Of a DNA stretch of 64,000 nt, positions 1 through 10,400 are shown piece after piece. Location: assembly GCA_964017155.1 (NCBI GenBank), contig OZ024854.1, positions 69,706,754 through 69,770,753 of the forward strand, in the 5' to 3' direction. Both the position numbers and the translations under genes were made by a program. The notes under the pieces are model-generated. The model saw only the letters and a program-made list of their open reading frames with translations, searched no databases and was not told the origin of the DNA. The stretch is from Oasisia sp. SBJ-2009 (Eukaryota > Annelida > Polychaeta > Sabellida > Siboglinidae). Numbering within the stretch: the first letter of the stretch is position 1; every line of letters begins with the position of its first letter.

Positions 1-24
1 ATTTGTTTTCAGTATTTCACTATT

Positions 25-192
25 TGACACTTATGTACAAGTCGGACCCACCTCAATGTTGCTATTATATAAGTATTTTTGCCAACATTTGATACTTGAT
101 TAAATTAATTCATTCAATTATAATCATCTTGCGCATATTTATGTTTTATAAACAGCGCTTCTTGGCAAACTTTTGAGGTCGAAAAGACAGCG
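25..192 (+). repeat. Left arm of the unit (exemplar, first complete unit, type A)
   Basis: The arm begins TGACAC (TGGCAC in most other types) and ends AGACAGCG. Its reverse complement recurs at 280-447. It contains the TAATCATC sequence that served as the breakpoint target in the rearranged unit near 46250, and a TTTATAAAA motif read on the minus strand. The GACAC start is diagnostic of A and A' units; all other types have GGCAC. Confidence 0.9.
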
Positions 193-210
193 CCATTTGT
201 GCCAGTCGCA

Positions 211-236
211 AGCGCAGCGGTGCATGTTACTGCGCT
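211..236 (+). repeat. Hairpin in the unit centre (7-bp stem, 12-base loop)
   Basis: AGCGCAG at 211-217 pairs with CTGCGCT at 230-236. The hairpin recurs in nearly all units. Type D units have a G change just after the left stem (caggggtg), outside the pairing. It is nested in the loop of the 168-bp palindrome. Confidence 0.6.
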
Positions 237-254
237 GTGCATATGATATGAGCG

Positions 255-271
255 ATAAACAGTTTGTTTAT
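255..271 (+). repeat. Second small hairpin in the unit centre
   Basis: ATAAAC at 255-260 pairs with GTTTAT at 266-271 around a 5-base loop. In B and C units the C becomes T (ataaat), which would leave a T-G wobble at the loop end. No function can be assigned. Confidence 0.45.
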
Positions 272-279
272 GCCTACCA

Positions 280-447
280 CGCTGTCTTTTCGACCTCAAC
301 AGTCTGCTAAGACGCGCTGTATATAAAACATTAATATGCGCAAGATGATTATAATTGATTGAATTAACACAATCAAGTATCAAATGTTGGCAACGATACA
401 GTTATAATACCAAAATTGAGGTGGGCCCGACTTGTACATAAGTGCCA
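280..447 (-). repeat. Right arm of the unit, inverted copy of the left arm (exemplar)
   Basis: It begins CGCTGTCT and ends AAGTGCCA, the reverse complement of the arm terminus TGGCACTT. It contains GGGCCC (also an ApaI site), which is GGACCC in left arms, and a TATATAAAA motif on the plus strand. In E and A' units the outer end is ATGCC rather than GTGCC. Confidence 0.9.
320..328 (+). promoter_or_regulatory. TATA-like motif TATATAAAA in the right arm (exemplar)
   Basis: The motif is present in almost every right arm (once altered to TTTATAAAA at about 6914 and 13001, once to TATATGAAA at about 18072). It is followed about 160 bp downstream by AATAAA in long spacers. The left arm carries the mirror motif on the minus strand at 144-152. 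Promoter function is only a possibility: AT-rich matches are easily produced by chance. Confidence 0.25.
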
Positions 448-457
448 ACACTTGCGG

Positions 458-475
458 GCGCGTTCCTTCACGCGC
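458..475 (+). repeat. Spacer hairpin GCGCGT-loop-ACGCGC
   Basis: A perfect 6-bp stem with loop TCCTTC. The short spacer keeps a 5-bp GCGCG/CGCGC stem although its loop bases differ. A CACCCGC change at about 16195 and 18731 breaks it in two units that share a common origin. Confidence 0.5.
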
Positions 476-486
476 ACTCTCTCATA

Positions 487-492
487 AATAAA
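487..492 (+). promoter_or_regulatory. AATAAA hexamer in the long spacer (exemplar)
   Basis: The hexamer matches the eukaryotic polyadenylation signal and recurs in each long spacer that reads CATAAATAAAAG. It is missing from short spacers and from the CATCAATAAAAG variant only in its first position context, which still contains AATAAA. Use as a processing signal is not shown. Confidence 0.2.
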
Positions 493-1404
493 AGCACGTA
501 TACTCTCAATTTCTTTACAGTATTTCACTATTTGGCACTGATGTACAAGTTGGACCCACCTCAATGTTGCTATTATATGAGTATTTTGGCCAACATTTGA
601 TACTTGATTAAATTAATTCATTCAATTATAATCATCTTGCGCGTATTTATGTTTTATAAACAGCGCGTCTTGGCAAACTTTTGAGGTCGAAAAGACAGCG
701 CGATTTGTGCCAGTCGCAAGCGCAGCGGTGCATGTTACTGTGCTGTGCATATGAAATGAGCGATAAATAGTTTGTTTATGCCGACCACGCTGTTTTTTCG
801 ACCTCAAAAGTCTGCTAAGACGCGCTGTATATAAAACAATAATATGCGCAAGATGATTATAATTGATTGAATTAACAAAATCAAGTATCAAATGTTGGCA
901 AAAATACAGTTATAATACCAAAATTGAGGTGGGCCCGACTTGTACATAAGTGCCAACACTTGCGGGCGCGTTCCTTCACGCGCACTCTCTCATCAATAAA
1001 AGCACGTATACTCTCAATTTGTTTTCAGCATTTCACTATTTGGCACTTATGTACAAGTCGGACCCACCTCAATGTTGCTATTATATCAGTATTTTTGCCA
1101 ACATTTGATACTTGATTAAATTAATTCATTCAATTATAATCATCTTGCGCGTATTTATGTTTTATAAACAGCGCATCTTGGCAAACTTTTGAGGTCGAAA
1201 AGACAGCGCGATTTGTGCCAGTCGCAAGCGCAGCGGTGCATGTTACTGCGCTGTGCATATGAAATGAGCGATAAATAGTTTGTTTATGCCGACCACGCTG
1301 TTTTTTCGACCTCAAAAGTCTGCTAAGACGCGCTGTATATAAAACAATAATATGCGCAAGATGATTATAATTGATTGAATTAACAAAATCAAGTATCAAA
1401 TGTT

Positions 1405-4400
1405 GGCAAAAATACAGTTATAATACCAAAATTGAGGTGGGCCCGACTTGTACATAAGTGCCAACACTTGCTGGCGCGTTCCTTCACGCGCACTCTCTCA
1501 TAAATAAAAGCACGTGTACTTCAATTTGTTTTCAGCATTTCACTATTTGGCACTTATGTACAAGTCGGACCCGCCTCAATGTTGCTATTATATCAGTATT
1601 TTTGCCAACATTTGATACTTGATTAAATTTATTCATTCAATTATAATCATCTTGCGCGTATTTATGTTTTATAAACAGCGCGTCTTGGCAAACTATTGAG
1701 GTCGAAAAGACAGCGCGAATTGTGCCAGCCGCAAGCGCAGGGGTGCATATTACTGCGCTGTGCATATGAAATGAGCGATAAACAGTTTGTTTATGCCGAC
1801 CACGCTGTCTTTTCGACCTCAAAAGTCAGCTAAGACGCGCTGTATATAAAACAATAATATGCGCAAGATGATTATAATTGATTGAGTTAACAAAATCAAG
1901 TTTCAAAAGTTGGCAAAAATACAGTTATAATACCAAAATTGAGGTGGGCCCGACTTGTACATAAGTGCCAACACTTGAGGGCGCGTTCCTTCACGCGCAC
2001 TCTCTCATAAATAAAAGCACGTATACCCTCAATTTGTTTTCAGTATTTCACTATTTGGCACTGATGTACAAGTCGGACCCACCTCAATGTTGCTATTATA
2101 TCAGTATTTTTGCCAACATTTGATACTTGATTAAATTAATTCATTCAATTATAATCATCTTGCGCATATTTAAGTTTTATAAACAGCGCGTCTTGGCAAA
2201 CTGTTGAGGTCGAAAAGACAGCGCCATTTGTGCCAGTCGCAAGCGCAGCGGTGCATGTTACTGCGCTGTGCATATGATATGAGCGCTAAACAGTTTGTTT
2301 ATGCCTACCACGCTGTCTTTTCGACCTCAAAAGTCTGCTAAGACGCGCTGTATATAAAACATTAATATGCGCAAGATGATTATAATTGATTGAATTAACA
2401 AAATCAAGTATCAAATGTTGGCAACGATACAGTTATAATACCAAAATTGAGGTGGGCCCGTCTTGTACATTAATGCCTACACTTGCGGGCGCGCAACTTC
2501 ACGCGCACTCTCTCATAAAAGCACGTATACTCTCAATTTGTTTTCAGTATTTCACTAGTTGGCACTTATGTACAAGTCGGACCCACCTCAATGTTGCTAT
2601 TATATCAGTATTTTTGCCAACATTTGATACTTGATTAAATTAATTCATTCAATTATAATCATCTTGCGCATATTTATGTTTTATAAACAGCGCGTCTTGG
2701 CAAACTTTTGAGGTCGAAAAGACAGCGCCATTTGTGCCAGTCGCAAGCGCAGCGGTGCATGTTACTGCGCTGTGCATATGATATGAGCGATAAACAGTTT
2801 GTTTATGCCGACCACGCTGTCTTTTCGACCTCAAAAGTCAGCTAAGACGCGCTGTATATAAAACAATAATTTGCGCAAGATGATTATAATTGATTGAATT
2901 AATAAAATCAAGTATCAAATGTTGGCAAAAATACAGTTATAATACCAAAATTGAGGTGGGCCCGACTTGTACATAAGTGCCAAAACTTGCGGGCGCGTTC
3001 CTTCACGCGCACTCTCTCATAAATAAAAGCACGTATACTATCAATTTGTTTTCAGTATTTCACTATTTGACACTTATGTACAAGTCGGACCCACCTCAAT
3101 GTTGCTATTATATAAGTATTTTTGCCAACATTTGATACTTGATTAAATTAATTCATTCAATTATAATCATCTTGCGCATATTTATGTTTTATAAACAGCG
3201 CTTCTTGGCAAACTTTTGAGGTCGAAAAGACAGCGCCATTTGTGCCAGTCGCAAGCGCAGCGGTGCATGTTACTGCGCTGTGCATATGATATGAGCGATA
3301 AACAGTTTGTTTATGCCTACCACGCTGTCTTTTCGACCTCAACAGTCTGCTAAGACGCGCTGTATATAAAACATTAATATGCGCAAGATGATTATAATTG
3401 ATTGAATTAACAAAATCAAGTATCAAATGTTGGCAACGATACAGTTATAATACCAAAATTGAGGTGGGCCCGACTTGTACATAAGTGCCAACACTTGCGG
3501 GCGCGTTCCTTCACGCGCACTCTCTCATAAATAAAAGCACGTATACTCTCAATTTCTTTTCAGTATTTCACTATTTGGCACTTATGTACAAGTCGGACCC
3601 ACCTCAATGTTGCTATTATATAAGTATTTTGGCCAACATTTGATACTTGATTAAATTAATTCATTCAATTATAATCATCTTGCGCGTATTTATGTTTTAT
3701 AAACAGCGCGTCTTGGCAAACTTTTGAGGTCGAAAAGACGGCGCGATTTGTGCCAGTCGCAAGCGCAGCGGTGCATGTTACTGCGCTGTGCATATGAAAT
3801 GAGCGATAAATAGTTTGTTTATGCCGACCACGCTGTTTTTTCGACCTCAAAAGTCTGCTAAGACGCGCTGTATATAAAACAATAATATGCGCAAGATGAT
3901 TATAATTGATTGAATTAACAAAATCAAGTATCAAATGTTGGCAAAAATACAGTTATAATACCAAAATTGAGGTGGGCCCGACTTGTACATAAGTGCCAAC
4001 ACTTGCGGGCGCGTTCCTTCACGCGCACTCTCTCATCAATAAAAGCACGTATACTCTCAATTTGTTTTCAGCATTTCACTATTTGGCACTTATGTACAAG
4101 TCGGACCCACCTCAATGTTGCTATTATATCAGTATTTTTGCCAACATTTGATACTTGATTAAATTAATTCATTCAATTATAATCATCTTGCGCGTATTTA
4201 TGTTTTATAAACAGCGCATCTTGGCAAACTTTTGAGGTCGAAAAGACAGCGCGATTTGTGCCAGTCGCAAGCGCAGCGGTGCATGTTACTGCGCTGTGCA
4301 TATGAAATGAGCGATAAATAGTTTGTTTATGCCGACCACGCTGTTTTTTCGACCTCAAAAGTCTGCTAAGACGCGCTGTATATAAAACAATAATATGCGC

Positions 4401-7400
4401 AAGATGATTATAATTGATTGAATTAACAAAATCAAGTATCAAATGTTGGCAAAAATACAGTTATAATACCAAAATTGAGGTGGGCCCGACTTGTACATAA
4501 GTGCCAACACTTGCTGGCGCGTTCCTTCACGCGCACTCTCTCATAAATAAAAGCACGTATACTCTCAATTTGTTTTCAGCATTTCACTATTTGGCACTTA
4601 TGTACAAGTCGGACCCGCCTCAATGTTGCTATTATATCAGTATTTTTGCCAACATTTGATACTTGATTAAATTAATTCATTCAATTATAATCATCTTGCG
4701 CATATTTAAGTTTTATAAACAGCGCGTCTTGGCAAACTGTTGAGGTCGAAAAGACAGCGCCATTTGTGCCAGTCACAAGCGCAGCGGTGCATGTTACTGC
4801 GCTGTGCATATGATATGAGCGCTAAACAGATTGTTTATGCCTACCACGCTGTATTTTCGACCTCAAAAGTCTGCTAAGACGCGCTGTATATAAAACATTA
4901 ATATGCGCAAGATGATTATAATTGATTGAATTAACAAAATCAAGTATCAAATGTTGGCAACGATACAGTTATAATACCAAAATTGAGGTGGGCCCGTCTT
5001 GTACATTAATGCCTACACTTGCGGGCGCGCAACTTCACGCGCACTCTCTCATAAAAGCACGTATACTCTCAATTTGTTTTCAGTATTTCACTAGTTGGCA
5101 CTTATGTACAAGTCGGACCCACCTCAATGTTGCTATTATATCAGTATTTTTGCCAACATTTGATACTTGATTAAATTAATTCATTCAATTATAATCATCT
5201 TGCGCATATTTATGTTTTATAAACAGCGCGTCTTGGCAAACTTTTGAGGTCGAAAAGACAGCGCCATTTGTGCCAGTCGCAAGCGCAGCGGTGCATGTTA
5301 CTGCGCTGTGCATATGATATGAGCGATAAACAGTTTGTTTATGCCGACCACGCTGTCTTTTCGACCTCAAAAGTCAGCTAAGACGCGCTGTATATAAAAC
5401 AATAATTTGCGCAAGATGATTATAATTGATTGAATTAATAAAATCAAGTATCAAATGTTGGCAAAAATACAGTTATAATACCAAAATTGAGGTGGGCCCG
5501 ACTTGTACATAAGTGCCAAAACTTGCGGGCGCGTTCCTTCACGCGCACTCTCTCATAAATAAAAGCACGTATACTATCAATTTGTTTTCAGTATTTCACT
5601 ATTTGACACTTATGTACAAGTCGGACCCACCTCAATGTTGCTATTATATAAGTATTTTTGCCAACATTTGATACTTGATTAAATTAATTCATTCAATTAT
5701 AATCATCTTGCGCATATTTATGTTTTATAAACAGCGCTTCTTGGCAAACTTTTGAGGTCGAAAAGACAGCGCCATTTGTGCCAGTCGCAAACGCAGCGGT
5801 GCATGTTACTGCGCTGTGCATATTATATGAGCGATAAACAGTTTGTTTATGCCTAACACGCTGTCTTTTCGACCTCAACAGTCTTCTAAGACGCGCTGTA
5901 TATAAAACATTAATATGCGCAAGATGATTATAATTGATTGAATTAACAAAATCAAGTATCAAATGTTGGCAACGATACAGTTATAATACCAAAATTGAGG
6001 TGGGCCCGACTTGTACATAAGTGCCAACACTTGCGGGCGCGTTCCTTCACGCGCACTCTCTCATAAATAAAAGCACGTATACTCTCAATTTCTTTTCAGT
6101 ATTTCACTATTTGGCACTTATGTACAAGTCGGACCCACCTCAATGTTGCTATTATATAAGTATTTTGGCCAACATTTGATACTTGATTAAATTAATTCAT
6201 TCAATTATAATCATCTTGCGCGTATTTATGTTTTATAAACAGCGCGTCTTGGCAAACTTTTGAGGTCGAAAAGACAGCGCGATTTGTGCCAGTCGCAAGC
6301 GCAGCGGTGCATGTTACTGTGCTGTGCATATGAAATGAGCGATAAATAGTTTGTTTATGCCGACCACGCTGTTTTTTCGACCTCAAAAGTCTGCTAAGAC
6401 GCGCTGTATATAAAACAATAATATGCGCAAGATGATTATAATTGATTGAATTAACAAAATCAAGTATCAAATGTTGGCAAAAATACAGTTATAATACCAA
6501 AATTGAGGTGGGCCCGACTTGTACATAAGTGCCAACACTTGCGGGCGCGTTCCTTCACGCGCACTCTCTCATCAATAAAAGCACGTATACTCTCAATTTG
6601 TTTTCAGCATTTCACTATTTGGCACTTATGTACAAGTCGGACCCACCTCAATGTTGCTATTATATCAGTATTTTTGCCAACATTTGATACTTGATTAAAT
6701 TAATTCATTCAATTATAATCATCTTGCGCGTATTTATGTTTTATAAACAGCGCATCTTGGCAAACTTTTGAGGTCGAAAAGACAGCGCGATTTGTGCCAG
6801 TCGCAAGCGCAGCGGTGCATGTTACTGCGCTGTGCATATGAAATGAGCGATAAATAGTTTGTTTATGCCGACCACGCTGTTTTTTCGACCTCAAAAGTCT
6901 GCTAAGACGCGCTGTTTATAAAACAATAATATGCGCAAGATGATTATAATTGATTGAATTAACAAAATCAAGTATCAACTGTGGGCAAAAATACAGTTAT
7001 AATACCAAAATTGAGGTGGGCCCGACTTGTACATAAGTGCCAACACTTGCTGGCGCGTTCCTTCACGCGCACTCTCTCATAAATAAAAGCACGTATACTC
7101 TCAATTTGTTTTCAGCATTTCACTATTTGGCACTTATGTACAAGTCGGACCCGCCTCAATGTTGCTATTATATCAGTATTTTTGCCAACATTTGATACTT
7201 GATTAAATTAATTCATTCAATTATAATCATCTTGCGCATATTTAAGTTTTATAAACAGCGCGTCTTGGCAAACTGTTGAGGTCGAAAAGACAGCGCCATT
7301 TGTGCCAGTCGCAAGCGCAGCGGTGCATGTTACTGCGCTGTGCATATGATATGAGCGCTAAACAGATTGTTTATGCCTACCACGCTGTATTTTCGACCTC

Positions 7401-7491
7401 AAAAGTCTGCTAAGACGCGCTGTATATAAAACATTAATATGCGCAAGATGATTATAATTGATTGAATTAACAAAATAAAGTATCAAATGTT
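1405..7491 (+). repeat. 12-unit higher-order repeat, copy 1 (6087 bp)
   Basis: Unit starts are 1548 D, 2056 E, 2560 F, 3068 A, 3576 B, 4084 C, 4592 E, 5096 F, 5604 A, 6112 B, 6620 C, 7128 E (with a C-like right end after the junction). Internally, F-A-B-C-E is repeated with a 2536-bp period. Rare variants shared with copy 2 at +6087 include cacgtgtacttc near 1513, aagacggcgcg near 3738, gtcacaagcg near 4771, ctgtttataaaac near 6913 and caactgtgggc near 6976. The block edges are approximate because all units are related. Confidence 0.88.
2479..2559 (+). repeat. Short (81-bp) spacer variant (exemplar, type E unit)
   Basis: This variant follows a right arm that ends in ATGCC and reads GCGCGCAACTTCACGCGC where the long form has GCGCGTTCCTTCACGCGC. 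It has cataaaagc instead of cataaataaaagc, a 4-bp difference that explains 504- versus 508-bp units and removes the AATAAA hexamer. It ends CACTAGT instead of CACTATT. It occurs after E and A' units throughout the array. Confidence 0.88.
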
Positions 7492-10400
7492 GGCAAAAAT
7501 ACAGTTATAATACCAAAATTGAGGTGGGCCCGACTTGTACATAAGTGCCAACACTTGCTGGCGCGTTCCTTCACGCGCACTCTCTCATAAATAAAAGCAC
7601 GTGTACTTCAATTTGTTTTCAGCATTTCACTATTTGGCACTTATGTACAAGTCGGACCCGCCTCAATGTTGCTATTATATCAGTATTTTTGCCAACATTT
7701 GATACTTGATTAAATTTATTCATTCAATTATAATCATCTTGCGCGTATTTATGTTTTATAAACAGCGCGTCTTGGCAAACTATTGAGGTCGAAAAGACAG
7801 CGCGAATTGTGCCAGCCGCAAGCGCAGGGGTGCATATTACTGCGCTGTGCATATGAAATGAGCGATAAACAGTTTGTTTATGCCGACCACGCTGTCTTTT
7901 CGACCTCAAAAGTCAGCTAAGACGCGCTGTATATAAAACAATAATATGCGCAAGATGATTATAATTGATTGAGTTAACAAAATCAAGTTTCAAAAGTTGG
8001 CAAAAATACAGTTATAATACCAAAATTGAGGTGGGCCCGACTTGTACATAAGTGCCAACACTTGAGGGCGCGTTCCTTCACGCGCACTCTCTCATAAATA
8101 AAAGCACGTATACCCTCAATTTGTTTTCAGTATTTCACTATTTGGCACTGATGTACAAGTCGGACCCACCTCAATGTTGCTATTATATCAGTATTTTTGC
8201 CAACATTTGATACTTGATTAAATTAATTCATTCAATTATAATCATCTTGCGCATATTTAAGTTTTATAAACAGCGCGTCTTGGCAAACTGTTGAGGTCGA
8301 AAAGACAGCGCCATTTGTGCCAGTCGCAAGCGCAGCGGTGCATGTTACTGCGCTGTGCATATGATATGAGCGCTAAACAGTTTGTTTATGCCTACCACGC
8401 TGTCTTTTCGACCTCAAAAGTCTGCTAAGACGCGCTGTATATAAAACATTAATATGCGCAAGATGATTATAATTGATTGAATTAACAAAATCAAGTATCA
8501 AATGTTGGCAACGATACAGTTATAATACCAAAATTGAGGTGGGCCCGTCTTGTACATTAATGCCTACACTTGCGGGCGCGCAACTTCACGCGCACTCTCT
8601 CATAAAAGCACGTATACTCTCAATTTGTTTTCAGTATTTCACTAGTTGGCACTTATGTACAAGTCGGACCCACCTCAATGTTGCTATTATATCAGTATTT
8701 TTGCCAACATTTGATACTTGATTAAATTAATTCATTCAATTATAATCATCTTGCGCATATTTATGTTTTATAAACAGCGCGTCTTGGCAAACTTTTGAGG
8801 TCGAAAAGACAGCGCCATTTGTGCCAGTCGCAAGCGCAGCGGTGCATGTTACTGCGCTGTGCATATGATATGAGCGATAAACAGTTTGTTTATGCCGACC
8901 ACGCTGTCTTTTCGACCTCAAAAGTCAGCTAAGACGCGCTGTATATAAAACAATAATTTGCGCAAGATGATTATAATTGATTGAATTAATAAAATCAAGT
9001 ATCAAATGTTGGCAAAAATACAGTTATAATACCAAAATTGAGGTGGGCCCGACTTGTACATAAGTGCCAAAACTTGCGGGCGCGTTCCTTCACGCGCACT
9101 CTCTCATAAATAAAAGCACGTATACTATCAATTTGTTTTCAGTATTTCACTATTTGACACTTATGTACAAGTCGGACCCACCTCAATGTTGCTATTATAT
9201 AAGTATTTTTGCCAACATTTGATACTTGATTAAATTAATTCATTCAATTATAATCATCTTGCGCATATTTATGTTTTATAAACAGCGCTTCTTGGCAAAC
9301 TTTTGAGGTCGAAAAGACAGCGCCATTTGTGCCAGTCGCAAGCGCAGCGGTGCATGTTACTGCGCTGTGCATATGATATGAGCGATAAACAGTTTGTTTA
9401 TGCCTACCACGCTGTCTTTTCGACCTCAACAGTCTGCTAAGACGCGCTGTATATAAAACATTAATATGCGCAAGATGATTATAATTGATTGAATTAACAA
9501 AATCAAGTATCAAATGTTGGCAACGATACAGTTATAATACCAAAATTGAGGTGGGCCCGACTTGTACATAAGTGCCAACACTTGCGGGCGCGTTCCTTCA
9601 CGCGCACTCTCTCATAAATAAAAGCACGTATACTCTCAATTTCTTTTCAGTATTTCACTATTTGGCACTTATGTACAAGTCGGACCCACCTCAATGTTGC
9701 TATTATATAAGTATTTTGGCCAACATTTGATACTTGATTAAATTAATTCATTCAATTATAATCATCTTGCGCGTATTTATGTTTTATAAACAGCGCGTCT
9801 TGGCAAACTTTTGAGGTCGAAAAGACGGCGCGATTTGTGCCAGTCGCAAGCGCAGCGGTGCATGTTACTGCGCTGTGCATATGAAATGAGCGATAAATAG
9901 TTTGTTTATGCCGACCACGCTGTTTTTTCGACCTCAAAAGTCTGCTAAGACGCGCTGTATATAAAACAATAATATGCGCAAGATGATTATAATTGATTGA
10001 ATTAACAAAATCAAGTATCAAATGTTGGCAAAAATACAGTTATAATACCAAAATTGAGGTGGGCCCGACTTGTACATAAGTGCCAACACTTGCGGGCGCG
10101 TTCCTTCACGCGCACTCTCTCATCAATAAAAGCACGTATACTCTCAATTTGTTTTCAGCATTTCACTATTTGGCACTTATGTACAAGTCGGACCCACCTC
10201 AATGTTGCTATTATATCAGTATTTTTGCCAACATTTGATACTTGATTAAATTAATTCATTCAATTATAATCATCTTGCGCGTATTTATGTTTTATAAACA
10301 GCGCATCTTGGCAAACTTTTGAGGTCGAAAAGACAGCGCGATTTGTGCCAGTCGCAAGCGCAGCGGTGCATGTTACTGCGCTGTGCATATGAAATGAGCG

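Larger units (their letters stand above)
193..279 (+). repeat. Central 87-bp segment of the unit (exemplar)
   Basis: This is the non-palindromic part between the two arms and would form the loop of a cruciform or foldback RNA. It contains two smaller hairpins (211-236 and 255-271). Subtypes differ mainly here: gatatgag or gaaatgag, gataaacag, gataaatag or gcgctaaac, and gcctacc or gccgacc. Confidence 0.85.
448..532 (+). repeat. Long (85-bp) inter-element spacer (exemplar)
   Basis: The spacer runs from ACACTTGCGG to CACTATT and separates the right arm of one unit from the left arm of the next. It carries a GCGCGT/ACGCGC hairpin (458-475), an AATAAA hexamer (487-492) and a pyrimidine-rich stretch ending in CAG. 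The 8 bp flanking the two arm termini within a unit do not match, so no original target-site duplication is left around ordinary units. Confidence 0.85.
1..1404. repeat. Left-edge units A-B-C (unit starts 25, 533, 1041)
   Basis: The first 24 bp are the end of a spacer. The B unit at 533 shares the rare tactgtgctg with units at 6112 and 12199, so these three units resemble the A-B-C runs inside the 12-unit block that follows. The unit at 1041 is 507 bp because its spacer reads cacgtgtacttc. Confidence 0.8.

Noticed and set aside
114..383. Repeated 89-codon minus-strand reading frame (61 codons in some units), found dozens of times
   Set aside because: It spans the palindrome arms and centre, is cut short or lost in D, E, F and G units, and subtype differences are freely amino-acid changing. 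It shows no recognisable domain. Tandem copying alone explains its recurrence.
421..441. Possible CENP-B box around GCCCGACTTGTACATA in the right arm
   Set aside because: It matches only the first part of the reverse-complement consensus; the CGAA end is absent, so it is not a credible CENP-B site.
500..520. 3' splice-site-like sequence ending in CAG in the spacer (aatttgttttcag in most units)
   Set aside because: Pyrimidine-rich plus CAG is common by chance, and no paired donor or reading frame supports an intron.
448..540. Target-site duplications flanking ordinary units
   Set aside because: The 8 bp before GGCAC (for example cactattt or cactagtt) and after GTGCC (aacacttg or aaaacttg) do not match, so ordinary units are not independent insertions.
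2386..2634. Repeated 82-codon plus-strand frame (and 63-codon variants) running from the right arm through the spacer into the next left arm
   Set aside because: It crosses unit boundaries, depends on the spacer length variant, and has no domain or coding signature. It is a by-product of the repeat.
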